DNA of 64,000 nucleotides from assembly GCF_002258215.1 (NCBI RefSeq), contig NZ_NEFY01000005.1:124001-188000 (forward strand), read 5' to 3'. The notes under the pieces were generated by a model. That model saw only the letters and a list, made by a program, of their open reading frames with translations, did not search any database and had not been told where the DNA came from. Below are positions 9,260 through 18,074 of this stretch, piece by piece. Every line of letters starts with the position of its first letter. Positions within the stretch are counted from its first letter, which is position 1. The position numbers and the translations under genes were made by a program. This stretch comes from Marinobacter vinifirmus (GTDB lineage Bacteria; Pseudomonadota; Gammaproteobacteria; Pseudomonadales; Oleiphilaceae).

Positions 9260-12200
9260 GCAACTTACTAACCCCATAGCAGCCGCCGACCGCGCAAGCC
9301 TGGCAAGCACCACGGCTCAGGGTGCCTGCCCTTTGACCCGTGCGGATATTCAGTTGATCCCGGTACGATACGCTTATGCCGATGAGGCGGCGGAACACCC
9401 CTCATTGGAGCCGCGGTTTAACCTCGAATTTCAGCCGATTGGCATTCGCCAGATACGGGATGGCTACCTGTACCTGTTCCATTCGGATGCGCCTGACATT
9501 CTGCATGAATACGAAGTCAAAGACGGCGGCGCGGTCACCAAACGTTTATGGCAAGGTAATGAAGCCTCTCAGGATCAGCGTACCGGAACCCCCGATACAC
9601 CAGCTATCGTGGTGCCGCGCCGTGGGCATGTCGATGTGTTTTTCTCGTCCACGCAGCTGACCGCGAAAAAGTGCAGCATGCTTATTAGCTGGGAAGATTA
9701 CCGTAAACAGGTGATGCAGCGGGTGAGATTGTCGGGTTATTGCCCCATCAACGGCAAGCCCCAGCTATTGAGCCAGGCAAGTCTGGAATCGCTACTGACC
9801 CACCCGGACACGCAAACCGTGCCCATGGATGGGAAAACCCATTTACCCTCCTGGTACTGGGCCCAAAATACACTGGATACCGGCTCTGAACCGTTCGCCC
9901 ATCGATTGGCGGCTTATGATCTGGACCATGCGTACATCGTGGTTGATGATTTTATGGGCCACATTGACGACCTGTTGGATGCCTGGGCCATTGTGGATAC
10001 CAACCATAACGCATGGTTGGAGGCAGAGGACGCGAAATACTATCCTGCGCGCTTCATCAGCGATCTGATTCGATTGGATGACGACCGAGTCGCTGAGTTG
10101 GCCCGCGCGTTTTCGGAGCAGGTCGAAGATGAAGATGCCAAGGCATTGTTTGAAAAGGTTGCTGTGGGGAGCCGCGACCAACATGTTCAGTTGAAGGAAC
10201 TGATCGAAGACTTCCCGGAATATCAGCAAAGCGCCCGAAAAGTCGCCGGCCCCAGCACCTATAGCTATATGCCGTCCGACCATGAGCGGGTCACCAGAGT
10301 GCGTAACGCAGCTGACGCGCTGGCAACAGACATGGGACTGTCGCAGCGCGAATTGTTCAGTATCGTCGAGTCCATGTCGGACTATCAGTCCAACCTTGTT
10401 GACGGCTCCGATTTCGCTGGTGAGCAAGGCATTGCTGACCTGGTGAAGCTTGACGACATGAATGCCTATCTGGAACAGGCGCAGCAACACCTGTCGAAAT
10501 TCTCCGAAGAGAAACGACGCATCGTCACGGATATCCAATCTTTGTTGTCCACCTTCTACCTTCATGGTCATCTGTATGACCGGAAAAGCGAAGACAGCTA
10601 CATGGCGCTGCTGAAAATGGACAACGGTCTGATTGCAGTGCTCACGGAGTGGGCACAAGCATCGGGTGATTTTTCATTCCTGAAGCAATTCTACTTTGAG
10701 GAGATCGGGCATCAGCATCTGATCTCGCTGGATCTGAAACCCGAGATCATCCCCGGCACGTTAAAAGATGTAATTGACGGCCTGAAATCCATTATGGACG
10801 CCAAGCAAGCTCCGGCGGCATACAAGGAATGGGTTCAGCTGGTTGAGCGGAGCCCTCATTTGCAATTTCCATCTCTTTCAGAGGGCGCTGCCGCACAACT
10901 CAGCCACCATTTGGCCCAGCTCAACATTGCCGGTCGATTGGCGGTATTCGAGTTGGTACAGGCGGCGGATGCCGCCGATTTACATGGCCGCCTAAAGCAA
11001 GTGTTTGAGCGCATGGACCCTGGCCTGCGGGCCCACATTTTCGAGAACCAGAGGCTGTACCAGATTGATCTGGAGATTGCCGATGTTGATAACCTTGCCA
11101 GGCATGAATCTCTCGTCAAGGAAATCGAACGGCTAGCCAAGTTGCGTGAGGAGGTTTTGGAGCGGGAAAACCGCCTTCAGCAGCGGCATAGCGAGGCCAG
11201 CACCCGAGACCGTCGCCGATATAAACGAGAGTACGACGAACAGATCCAAGCCATTCGTGCTCAAAAGCAAGAACTGACCAATCAGCTCCGTGAGCGAGGT
11301 TTTCAACTAATGGATACGTCCCCGGTTGAGGGGGATAACCACAGCGGAGCTCTCCTGATTGCTGGGTTGACCAGGACCGCCTACGGCCGTGCCGTGCAAT
11401 CTGAAGTTGATGAACTGAAGCGCTTGAGAGAGCGGGGTGGGCTTACCCGCATGATGGATTATGGTCGGGGCATACTGACCCCTGGGCAGGACAAGTTGGA
11501 TCTGCCAAAACGCATTGGCGGCATGGGATTGGTGTCGTTTATGGGATTGGTTGGGGCAGTTGGCGCTTGGGATGCGTTTAGTAAATGGCAAAAAGATAAA
11601 ACCTTCGACAACTTCCTGCCTATGTTTGGTGGCGTAACGGGTGCAATCGGGGCGGCTGCCAGTATTTTGACGATCGTCGGCAGTGCCCGCCTGAATTATT
11701 ACTACCAGGCCATCTCCCAGGCGGATGAGGTTCTGATGCGGTTGGCCCGGGTGAATGTATGGGGCGGCACGATTGCCGCTTGGGCTGGGTTCTTTTCAGC
11801 GCTAGCCGATGGCGCCAAGCAATTTCTTGAATTAATTAGTCCCAAGAGCGATAACGGTGTTCGTGTTGGGAGTGGAATTACTCTTGCTGGCGATACATTG
11901 CTCACTGTGGGAAGCTGGCGAATGGCTCGAACCGGATCAGCCGGCATCTATCACGTCCTCCGCAAAACCTCTGCGGACATCACTTGGAAATCGGTCAATC
12001 GGGGGATGTTGTCACTGGCCGGTGGTTTGTTCCGGGGGTTGAACGTTTACCTGTGGATAGGCACCGCCCTAGTCTGTATTGGCAACTGGGTAAAAAGTTA
12101 TTTCAAGCGAACGGACGTGCAGCGCTGGTGTGAGCAAAGTACCTGGGGCAATGACGCTAAAGGTTGGGATACGGATCAGCAACGCCACGAACTGGCCAAG

Positions 12201-12698
12201 GCCATCTACCGGCCAAACTTGTTGGTGAAGGCGGAACAGGCTGCTCTGGATGGGCGCACGAGCTACTGCGCATTCCGGATCGAATTACCGGGACTGAGTT
12301 TGCTGGAAGCGGATAACATGGAATGGGCGATCCTGCGGCAGGAAGGGACGGCTTGGGAGCCAGACCACGACTACTGGAATCAGGCCATTACTACTAATAG
12401 CATGGGCGCGGCGGGCGTTGCCCTTGAATTGTCCCTGACCGGAGCTGACCTGGATGCGGTCGATGGATTCTATTTGGCTTTTCGCTACAAGGCTGCAAAC
12501 TCCCCCAACTGGTTGCCAGAGACAGACGAGGCGTACCATTACAAGCTGACCTTGCACGAGCAGGGTAATTTACCGATGGTAGGCGCTAACGAAACGAAAG
12601 AGTGGCAGCCGATAACACCGCTGGATGGGCCCGACACTCGATTGACCCCGTTGATCATCAACTACCATGCCCCGGTAAACTACCCCATTAAGTCCTGA
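9252..12698 (+). CDS. VasX/BTH_I2691-type T6SS effector, MIX-like, membrane-active
   Basis: A 1148-residue protein with the N-terminus of VasX-like T6SS effectors: CPLTRADIQLIPVRYAY at 26-42, then IRDGYLYLF at 68-76, which fits the MIX pattern hRxGhhYhh. Residues about 617-683 are a charged, coiled-coil-like stretch (EIERLAKLREEVLEREN). Five hydrophobic segments follow at about 757-772, 790-813, 836-853, 871-890 and 918-945, then a soluble domain of about 200 residues. By analogy with VasX it probably inserts into target-cell membranes; that activity is inferred. AAGGAG at 9237-9242 is 9 bases before the start. The gene overlaps the adaptor and lies 2 bases from the next gene. It is distinctly AT-richer than the T6SS core, which suggests acquisition. 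Confidence 0.85.
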   Translation: MGKQLTNPIAAADRASLASTTAQGACPLTRADIQLIPVRYAYADEAAEHPSLEPRFNLEFQPIGIRQIRDGYLYLFHSDAPDILHEYEVKDGGAVTKRLWQGNEASQDQRTGTPDTPAIVVPRRGHVDVFFSSTQLTAKKCSMLISWEDYRKQVMQRVRLSGYCPINGKPQLLSQASLESLLTHPDTQTVPMDGKTHLPSWYWAQNTLDTGSEPFAHRLAAYDLDHAYIVVDDFMGHIDDLLDAWAIVDTNHNAWLEAEDAKYYPARFISDLIRLDDDRVAELARAFSEQVEDEDAKALFEKVAVGSRDQHVQLKELIEDFPEYQQSARKVAGPSTYSYMPSDHERVTRVRNAADALATDMGLSQRELFSIVESMSDYQSNLVDGSDFAGEQGIADLVKLDDMNAYLEQAQQHLSKFSEEKRRIVTDIQSLLSTFYLHGHLYDRKSEDSYMALLKMDNGLIAVLTEWAQASGDFSFLKQFYFEEIGHQHLISLDLKPEIIPGTLKDVIDGLKSIMDAKQAPAAYKEWVQLVERSPHLQFPSLSEGAAAQLSHHLAQLNIAGRLAVFELVQAADAADLHGRLKQVFERMDPGLRAHIFENQRLYQIDLEIADVDNLARHESLVKEIERLAKLREEVLERENRLQQRHSEASTRDRRRYKREYDEQIQAIRAQKQELTNQLRERGFQLMDTSPVEGDNHSGALLIAGLTRTAYGRAVQSEVDELKRLRERGGLTRMMDYGRGILTPGQDKLDLPKRIGGMGLVSFMGLVGAVGAWDAFSKWQKDKTFDNFLPMFGGVTGAIGAAASILTIVGSARLNYYYQAISQADEVLMRLARVNVWGGTIAAWAGFFSALADGAKQFLELISPKSDNGVRVGSGITLAGDTLLTVGSWRMARTGSAGIYHVLRKTSADITWKSVNRGMLSLAGGLFRGLNVYLWIGTALVCIGNWVKSYFKRTDVQRWCEQSTWGNDAKGWDTDQQRHELAKAIYRPNLLVKAEQAALDGRTSYCAFRIELPGLSLLEADNMEWAILRQEGTAWEPDHDYWNQAITTNSMGAAGVALELSLTGADLDAVDGFYLAFRYKAANSPNWLPETDEAYHYKLTLHEQGNLPMVGANETKEWQPITPLDGPDTRLTPLIINYHAPVNYPIKS

Positions 12699-12700
12699 CT

Positions 12701-14014
12701 ATGACCAAAGCTAACGAAAGCCCATCATCAACTCAAACATCGCCTGAGCCCGACTGGGAAGTCGGAGCGCGCCGAACCACTAAAGATGGTCGGTTACTGG
12801 CTCTGAGTCCGGAGCCGGCAACGACAGGTGAAAGGGCGGTAGACGTCAATGCTTGGATTCGACGGAAAACCGAGGGCTGGCTGGATTTGCAGCATGGCAA
12901 CCTGTTGTTTGGGGCCGAATTTGCGTTGATGTTTTTAAGCCTATTTATCTTAATGATGCTGTTCGCTACGGCTATCACAGTTGATGCCTATCTCCAGGAT
13001 GGGCAAATGACATGGATTCCGTACAGTGTTGTGGGGGGGATGAACATGTTAATCACGGTCCCTTGGGGTCTTTACATGCATTTCCTGGGTAACAAAGCCG
13101 TGAAAGAAACGCCTCCGGTGAGACTGAACCGGCATCGCCGGGAAGTGGCCATGCCGCGCTGGACGGGAGGAAAGGAATACAAACTGCCATTTTGGAATGA
13201 AAGTGCAGAAGGATGGGCTTATGTGACGGTTGTATTCACCATTGTCGCTGTTTTTGCGCCATTTATGTTGGAGGATGCGACAAAAGAGTATCGCAATACG
13301 ATAATAATGTGGGCCTTGGCTGTGCTTGCAATAGAGTTTTTAGTTATCGGCACCTACCTCTTCTTCGCCCTCCGCTTGAAGAAAAAACACGACCCCAAAC
13401 TCGTCTACGAAATCTACCCGTGGGAGAAACTGGTCGCCTACATCGAAACCCGCCAGGACATCGGCCCCGGCCTGATGGCTACACACACAGTGCTCACCCT
13501 GGCGATTCCGAAACCCAACGATCCGGAATCGGCCCTGGCCGCTGCCAGCATCAACGTCGGCCATGAAACAGCCGGCCTGGCCCAATGGGAGTGTATTCGC
13601 CAGTTTATGGAAAATGGCCCCGAGGCCTGCCCGGATCCGAAGAACGACGAAACTTTGGTCCACTACAAAGCCAAATGCCGCCAGGCCCGCAAAGAGATGT
13701 CTTTGTTTCCTTGGCTGGGCAAGAAGGTGGGCGACTGGTTCTTCCAGCGTTACCTGGCCCACATCATCACCGAACGCCGCATCAAGACCCTGGCCCTGAA
13801 GAGCCTGCCAGAGGAACTGAAAGCGTGGTCCGCGCCTTTGCCTAAAGAGCAATGGGCCAAACCATCCGAGGCACTACTGAGCCTGAATCAACAGCTTGCC
13901 CGTGCTTACGAGCGTGGCCTGAAGTTTACCCAGATGGGGCCAGTGTCTGGTTGGCAAGCGGGGCGTGAGGAGAAGCAGCAACAAAAGCGAGGGAGAGGGC
14001 GTTTCCGAGCCTGA
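12701..14014 (+). CDS. Four-helix membrane protein, T6SS immunity candidate
   Basis: A 437-residue protein that starts 2 bases after the effector stop. Hydrophobic segments at about 70-92, 107-129, 171-190 and 201-224 precede a cytosolic C-terminal half with a conserved-looking YEIYPWEKLVAYIETRQD. Position after a VasX-type effector matches tsiV2, so immunity is the leading idea. It is larger than TsiV2 and I do not recognise the family with certainty; a DUF6708-like protein is possible. Composition changes inside the gene. Line 12901-12960 has 23 G+C of 60 and line 13501-13560 has 39 of 60, with the change near 13350, inside the fourth helix. That looks like a recombination joint. Confidence 0.7.
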   Translation: MTKANESPSSTQTSPEPDWEVGARRTTKDGRLLALSPEPATTGERAVDVNAWIRRKTEGWLDLQHGNLLFGAEFALMFLSLFILMMLFATAITVDAYLQDGQMTWIPYSVVGGMNMLITVPWGLYMHFLGNKAVKETPPVRLNRHRREVAMPRWTGGKEYKLPFWNESAEGWAYVTVVFTIVAVFAPFMLEDATKEYRNTIIMWALAVLAIEFLVIGTYLFFALRLKKKHDPKLVYEIYPWEKLVAYIETRQDIGPGLMATHTVLTLAIPKPNDPESALAAASINVGHETAGLAQWECIRQFMENGPEACPDPKNDETLVHYKAKCRQARKEMSLFPWLGKKVGDWFFQRYLAHIITERRIKTLALKSLPEELKAWSAPLPKEQWAKPSEALLSLNQQLARAYERGLKFTQMGPVSGWQAGREEKQQQKRGRGRFRA

Positions 14015-14085
14015 GCGTCTTATTGATCAATGGGTTTTACCCCTTCGAAAGTCGTTAAAAGCATTATTCGAAAAGGAATTCAGTT

Positions 14086-14535
14086 ATGGCTCGCAGGCTT
14101 CTCATCCCTTTATTTCTGGTATCCCTTGGTACGTTTTCTCACGCTGCCGTCTACCAATGGACAGATGCCAATGGCCAAACCCATTTCGGCGATCGCCCAC
14201 CGGCGCAGGCGAGTTCCAGTGAGGTACGCGTGAATGCTGCCCCTGCACAGGCCGATACTGCCGCCCGTGAGCGGCATCAGAAAATGACGGAGTTCGTGAA
14301 CCAGCAACAGCAGGAGCGGGAGGCGAGACAAGCGGCAGAAGCGAAGGCCCGGATGCAGGCCGAGCGACAATCAGAGGCCTGCCGTAAGCTTCACGCCCGC
14401 CTGAAGCATATGGAAAGTATCTCCACCTTCTACAACCTCAATGATAAAGGGGAGCGGGTGTTTGTCTCCGAAGAACAGAACCTGCAGATACGAGACCGGT
14501 TCCGGGCCAGTGTGCGCGAAAAATGCGGTGGCTAA
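14086..14535 (+). CDS. DUF4124 exported protein
   Basis: A 149-residue protein with a signal peptide (about 1-20, ending SHAAVY) and an N-terminal DUF4124 motif, AVYQWTDANGQTHFGDRPP, at about 20-38. A Gln/Glu/Arg-rich helical stretch covers 75-105 (QQQQEREARQAAEAKARMQ) and a short C-terminal region carries two Cys (EACRKL, REKCGG). The function of DUF4124 proteins is unknown; the Tyr-Trp-x-Asp-xx-Gly pattern is their hallmark. It lies 71 bases after the immunity candidate, where base composition is back to that of the host genome, so it is probably not part of the T6SS cargo unit. Confidence 0.85.
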   Translation: MARRLLIPLFLVSLGTFSHAAVYQWTDANGQTHFGDRPPAQASSSEVRVNAAPAQADTAARERHQKMTEFVNQQQQEREARQAAEAKARMQAERQSEACRKLHARLKHMESISTFYNLNDKGERVFVSEEQNLQIRDRFRASVREKCGG

Positions 14536-14643
14536 TCGCATCTTACGGCCGATGGCCCTCGGGTTGACGTTGATCAAGAGCGCTCTCAGGCCACAGGCAT
14601 ACAGTGAACTCAGGCACCAACAAAACCCAGGAGAACACCAGGA

Positions 14644-14901
14644 ATGACCATCGAAAAGCATGATCTGTTGCACGAGCTTCCCGAGTCCAAGGAAGCCATT
14701 CACCAACTGAAAACCAGCAACAGCCACTTTGCCAAGCTGTTTGACGAGTACCATGATCTCGACCACGAGGTTCACCGCATCGAAACCGGTGTTGAGAACA
14801 CCTCAGACGAGTATCTGGAAGAGCAGAAGAAAAAACGCCTGCACCTGAAGGATCAGCTCTACACCATGATTCGTGAGCATGAGGCTTCCGTCGCGGGCTG
14901 A
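14644..14901 (+). CDS. YdcH/DUF465 family small protein
   Basis: An 85-residue, highly charged helical protein matching the YdcH (DUF465) family: HDLLHELPESKEAIHQLKTS, then FAKLFDEYHDLDHEVHRIE and KKRLHLKDQLYTMIREHE. Members are short coiled-coil proteins of unknown function. A good ribosome-binding site (CAGGA at 14639-14643) sits just before the ATG. A strong hairpin follows the stop, so this gene is probably transcribed alone or with the short region upstream. Confidence 0.85.
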   Translation: MTIEKHDLLHELPESKEAIHQLKTSNSHFAKLFDEYHDLDHEVHRIETGVENTSDEYLEEQKKKRLHLKDQLYTMIREHEASVAG

Positions 14902-14910
14902 TACCTACAT

Positions 14911-14945
14911 TAAAGCCGGCCTGTAGGTTAGACTGGCCGGCTTTA
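14911..14945. terminator. Hairpin terminator after ydcH-like gene
   Basis: An 11-base perfect stem (TAAAGCCGGCC / GGCCGGCTTTA) with a 13-base loop. Its A-rich and T-rich outer ends suit termination in either direction. Confidence 0.75.
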
Positions 14946-14966
14946 ATTCAGCTTAAGGAGCCCAAA

Positions 14967-15404
14967 ATGATCTGGACCGTATACCTTTCCGGCGAAATCC
15001 ACACCGACTGGCGTGAGCAGATTGCTGCGGGTGCCGAGGCGGCCGGCCTGCCGGTTGAGTTCACCTCTGCCAATACCGACCACGAATCCAGCGACGCTGC
15101 GGGCGACTTCCTGGGCAAGCCGGAGAGCAACTTCTGGCGTGATCACCAGTCTTCCAAGGTGAACGCCATCCGCACCAAAACCCTGATTGAACAGTGCGAC
15201 CTGGCGGTTATCCGCTTTGGCGACAAGTACAAGCAGTGGAACGCCGCCTTCGACGCCGGCTACTGTGCCGCCATGGGCACGCCATACATCACGCTGCATG
15301 ATGAAGATATCGTGCACCCGCTCAAGGAAGTAGATGCAGCTGCCATGGCCTGGGCACAAACGCCGGAGCAGGTGGTTGAGCTGCTGAAGTATGTAACGGC
15401 CTGA
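14967..15404 (+). CDS. YtoQ family protein
   Basis: A 145-residue protein matching YtoQ: the N-terminus MIWTVYLSGEIHTDWREQI, the internal GDFLGKPESNFWRDHQSSKV and AVIRFGDKYKQWNAAFDAGY. The fold resembles nucleoside 2-deoxyribosyltransferases, but no activity is established for the family. A clear ribosome-binding site (TTAAGGAG at 14953-14960) lies 6 bases before the ATG. It is preceded by a terminator and followed by a 52-base gap before the ligase gene, so it probably has its own promoter. Confidence 0.85.
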   Translation: MIWTVYLSGEIHTDWREQIAAGAEAAGLPVEFTSANTDHESSDAAGDFLGKPESNFWRDHQSSKVNAIRTKTLIEQCDLAVIRFGDKYKQWNAAFDAGYCAAMGTPYITLHDEDIVHPLKEVDAAAMAWAQTPEQVVELLKYVTA

Positions 15405-15456
15405 GCAAAGAGTTTTTCGGAATACCATCAACAGGATGTAAAAAGGGCAAAGGAAC

Positions 15457-16347
15457 ATGCCACTCTTCACGACCGGCAGTGTCAGGGCAGCAGCCCTGGC
15501 ACTCAGCCTGCTTTTTCTTTCGTTACTTGCCACTTATCCGCCTCAGGCTAATGCGGGGCCTCCGGCCATTCCCCTGGCGAATGTCTATCACCCGGGTGTA
15601 AACCTCGAGGATTACTGGGTCAGTGAAAAACTGGACGGTGTCCGGGCTTATTGGGATGGCGAGAAGCTCTGGTCCCGGGGCGGGCATGTGTATGCGGCGC
15701 CGGACTGGTTTACGGCGCAGTTTCCGTCACATCCGCTGGACGGTGAACTCTGGAACGGTCGCGGGCGCTTTGCCGAGCTGTCCGGGGTGGTGCGCAAGGC
15801 TCAGCCGGTGGACGAGGAATGGCGTCAGGTGAGGTTTCACGTGTTTGACCTGCCTGTTCCTGAAAAGGTGTTCGAGCAGCGTTATCGCCAGTTGAAGCAG
15901 CTGGTCGAAGCGTCTGGTTCACCGTACCTGGCCCTGGTGGTGCAGCGCCCGGTTGCCAGCCATCCTGAACTGATGGCAGAGCTTGAACAGGTCGTGGCTG
16001 CCGGTGCGGAAGGCCTGATGCTCAAGCGCAGAAACAGCCGGTACCAGGCCGGCCGTTCAGATGATCTGCTGAAAGTGAAAACCCACGACGACGCCGAAGC
16101 CACGGTGGTTGGTCACCTGCAAGGTAAGGGCAAGTACGAGGGGCTGATGGGATCGCTGGAAGTGGAGCTGGCCAATGGCCGCCGCTTTCGTATTGGCACC
16201 GGCTTCAGTGATGTTGAGCGACACAATCCGCCGACTGTTGGCACGGTGATTACCTTCCGCTACCGGGGCTTCACGGCCACCGGCTTGCCCAGGTTTGCCA
16301 GCTTTCTACGAGTGCGAAATGATGAGCCGGAGGTGAGCCCCGATTAG
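15457..16347 (+). CDS. Exported ATP-dependent DNA ligase (LigE type)
   Basis: A 296-residue minimal ATP-dependent DNA ligase of the bacterial Lig E kind. A signal peptide at about 1-33 (AALALSLLFLSLLATYPPQA) is followed by the nucleotidyltransferase domain. Motif I is SEKLDGVRAYW with Lys58 as the expected AMP acceptor. Other motifs are LDGELWNGRG, RFHVFDLP, EGLMLKR and LLKVKTHDDAEATVVG. A compact OB-fold with EGLMGSLEVEL follows. These enzymes seal nicks with ATP; the periplasmic location, seen in Lig E proteins, points to processing incoming or extracellular DNA. The 3' end overlaps the opposite-strand gene by 4 bases with no terminator. Confidence 0.9.
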   Translation: MPLFTTGSVRAAALALSLLFLSLLATYPPQANAGPPAIPLANVYHPGVNLEDYWVSEKLDGVRAYWDGEKLWSRGGHVYAAPDWFTAQFPSHPLDGELWNGRGRFAELSGVVRKAQPVDEEWRQVRFHVFDLPVPEKVFEQRYRQLKQLVEASGSPYLALVVQRPVASHPELMAELEQVVAAGAEGLMLKRRNSRYQAGRSDDLLKVKTHDDAEATVVGHLQGKGKYEGLMGSLEVELANGRRFRIGTGFSDVERHNPPTVGTVITFRYRGFTATGLPRFASFLRVRNDEPEVSPD

Positions 16348-16937
16348 GGCTCTACCGCCTTGCTGCTCTCGGCGAGCTCTTCCAGTGTGCTGTATTCACA
16401 TTCCTGTTCGGCAACAAAGCTTCTGGCGGAATCGGTCAGGATGTTGTCATCCCGCATAAACCGGCGGCCCAGCAGTACCGGGTAGGCGAACTTGCCCCGG
16501 TCGGTGAGGGAAAACTGGGTTTCGTGCATCTTGCCGGCGATACAGAATTCCATTTTCACCACATGCCGGCGCTGGGAGGGTGCACCTTTGCGCTTGATCA
16601 GCACCGTGCGGTAAACCGGTCGCTCGAATTCCAGGATCACTTCATCGTGTTCCAGCTCACCTTCGCTGGGCTGGTCTTCGTGATCGCCCAGCGGGAGCTG
16701 GAAGCGCACCCATTCCTCGTTGTCTTTCTCGAAAGATTCCACGTTCACTGCATGCAGCGACGAGGTCTTGGCGCCTGTGTCCAGGCGCGCTTTCAGCCGG
16801 ATGCCGGTTTCGCCCATCACCACCCATTCAATAAAACCGAGCACTTCCGGTTCGGCAGAGCTTTCTGGTTGGGGCTCGGCAAGGGCCGGGCTGGCTGAGA
16901 ACAACAGGCTGGTCAGGGCGATAATGGCAAATCGCAT
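16344..16937 (-). CDS. Exported retropepsin-like/Zn_protease (RimB-like) protein
   Basis: A 197-residue protein with a signal peptide (about 1-20, ending ALAEP) and the domain formerly called ATP-dependent zinc protease (PF05618). The key motif is LKARLDTGAKTSSLHA, whose Asp-Thr-Gly triad is that of retropepsin-like aspartic peptidases. FAYPVLLGRRFMRDDNI near the C-terminus is the second conserved block. Homologues without a signal peptide neighbour rimK; this one is exported and rimK is not nearby, so the substrate is unknown. It converges on the ligase gene with a 4-base overlap. Confidence 0.85.
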   Translation of the reverse strand: MRFAIIALTSLLFSASPALAEPQPESSAEPEVLGFIEWVVMGETGIRLKARLDTGAKTSSLHAVNVESFEKDNEEWVRFQLPLGDHEDQPSEGELEHDEVILEFERPVYRTVLIKRKGAPSQRRHVVKMEFCIAGKMHETQFSLTDRGKFAYPVLLGRRFMRDDNILTDSARSFVAEQECEYSTLEELAESSKAVEP

Positions 16938-17162
16938 AGGCTACTTCCTCTGGCTGCTCAGTGGACAACAGGCGCGCACGGCCGGTTTGGGTGATACGGG
17001 CACAAAGACTAGCAGGATCAGGTGTCTGTCGCCCTTTCGGGCAGATTACCAAACGTTGAGCCACGGCGCTCCGGTTTGCCCCGGGGCCGCATTCTGGCCT
17101 GAAAATGGCCAGTGCAAAGCACCGCCAAGGGCGTACACTGGAAGGATACACGGGAGATAACC

Positions 17163-18074
17163 ATGGTGTCTGTTCCTTCCGCTGGGCGAGTCCAGCAACA
17201 CATTTCAGCCATTGCCAGCGGCTTTCTGGGTGACTGGCTGGAGCACCGGGGCAACGCACTGGCGGTGCCGATGACGGTGTTTGCCGACGGCGAGCCGCTG
17301 GATCTGCTGAACCCCCGGCCCGCTGCGCCGGGCAGTGTGCTGTGCCTGTCCATCCATGGCTTGATGGAGCTGGAATCAGTATGGGATTTTCCGGGCCAGC
17401 CAGGCGAGCACTATGGCACCCGGCTGGCTGAACGGTTGGGGAATGCCTCGGCACTCAAGCTACGTTTCAATTCCGGCCGGCCCATCTATCGCAATGGCCA
17501 GGACCTGGCTGCGCTGCTGGAACGGCTGGTCAGCAACTGGCCGGTACCGGTAACACGCCTTGTCCTGCTTGGCCACAGTATGGGCGGCCTGCTGATTCGC
17601 AGTGCCTGTCATTACGGGGCGGAAAATGATGATAGCTGGGTCCGGCTGAACCCGGACTGCGTGTACATCGGCTCGCCCCACGACGGTTCCTGGCTGGCAG
17701 TCGGTGCCCACAAGGCCGCCGGCTGGCTCAACCGGGTGCCCCGGGATTACCTGAAGGTGGTGGGCGAGGTGATCGACCTGCGCAGTGAAGGCATTCGCAA
17801 CCTGTCACGGGGCGAGGTGTTTGAACCGGGCACGGCGCACCAGCCGCTGTTAGCCGGCGCCCGGCATTATGTGATCAGCGGCCTGCTGGTCAGGGGTGAA
17901 GAGCACCTGGTGAATGCCTTGTTTGGCGATGCGCTGGTGCATGAGGCCAGCGCCCGGGGTGCCAGGCAGCCGGGCTGGCAGCTGACCGGCACAGCGAATT
18001 TTCCGGGGGTGGATCACATCCGCCTGGCCCATCATTCAGCCGTAGCACGGCAACTTGAGGAGTGGCTGGTATGA
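17163..18074 (+). CDS. Alpha/beta hydrolase with GHSMGG lipase box
   Basis: A 303-residue alpha/beta hydrolase related to PGAP1-like/lipase esterases. The oxyanion region is LCLSIHGLMELE, the nucleophile elbow is LLGHSMGGLL with Ser139, and the C-terminal His is probably that in FPGVDHIRLAHHS. No signal peptide is visible, so it should be cytosolic or peripheral. A GTG at 17112 is in frame, but GGGAG at 17152-17156 lies 6 bases before ATG 17163, so the later start is chosen. Its stop overlaps the next start (ATGA), which ties it to the small gene behind it. The substrate is unknown. Confidence 0.8.
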   Translation: MVSVPSAGRVQQHISAIASGFLGDWLEHRGNALAVPMTVFADGEPLDLLNPRPAAPGSVLCLSIHGLMELESVWDFPGQPGEHYGTRLAERLGNASALKLRFNSGRPIYRNGQDLAALLERLVSNWPVPVTRLVLLGHSMGGLLIRSACHYGAENDDSWVRLNPDCVYIGSPHDGSWLAVGAHKAAGWLNRVPRDYLKVVGEVIDLRSEGIRNLSRGEVFEPGTAHQPLLAGARHYVISGLLVRGEEHLVNALFGDALVHEASARGARQPGWQLTGTANFPGVDHIRLAHHSAVARQLEEWLV

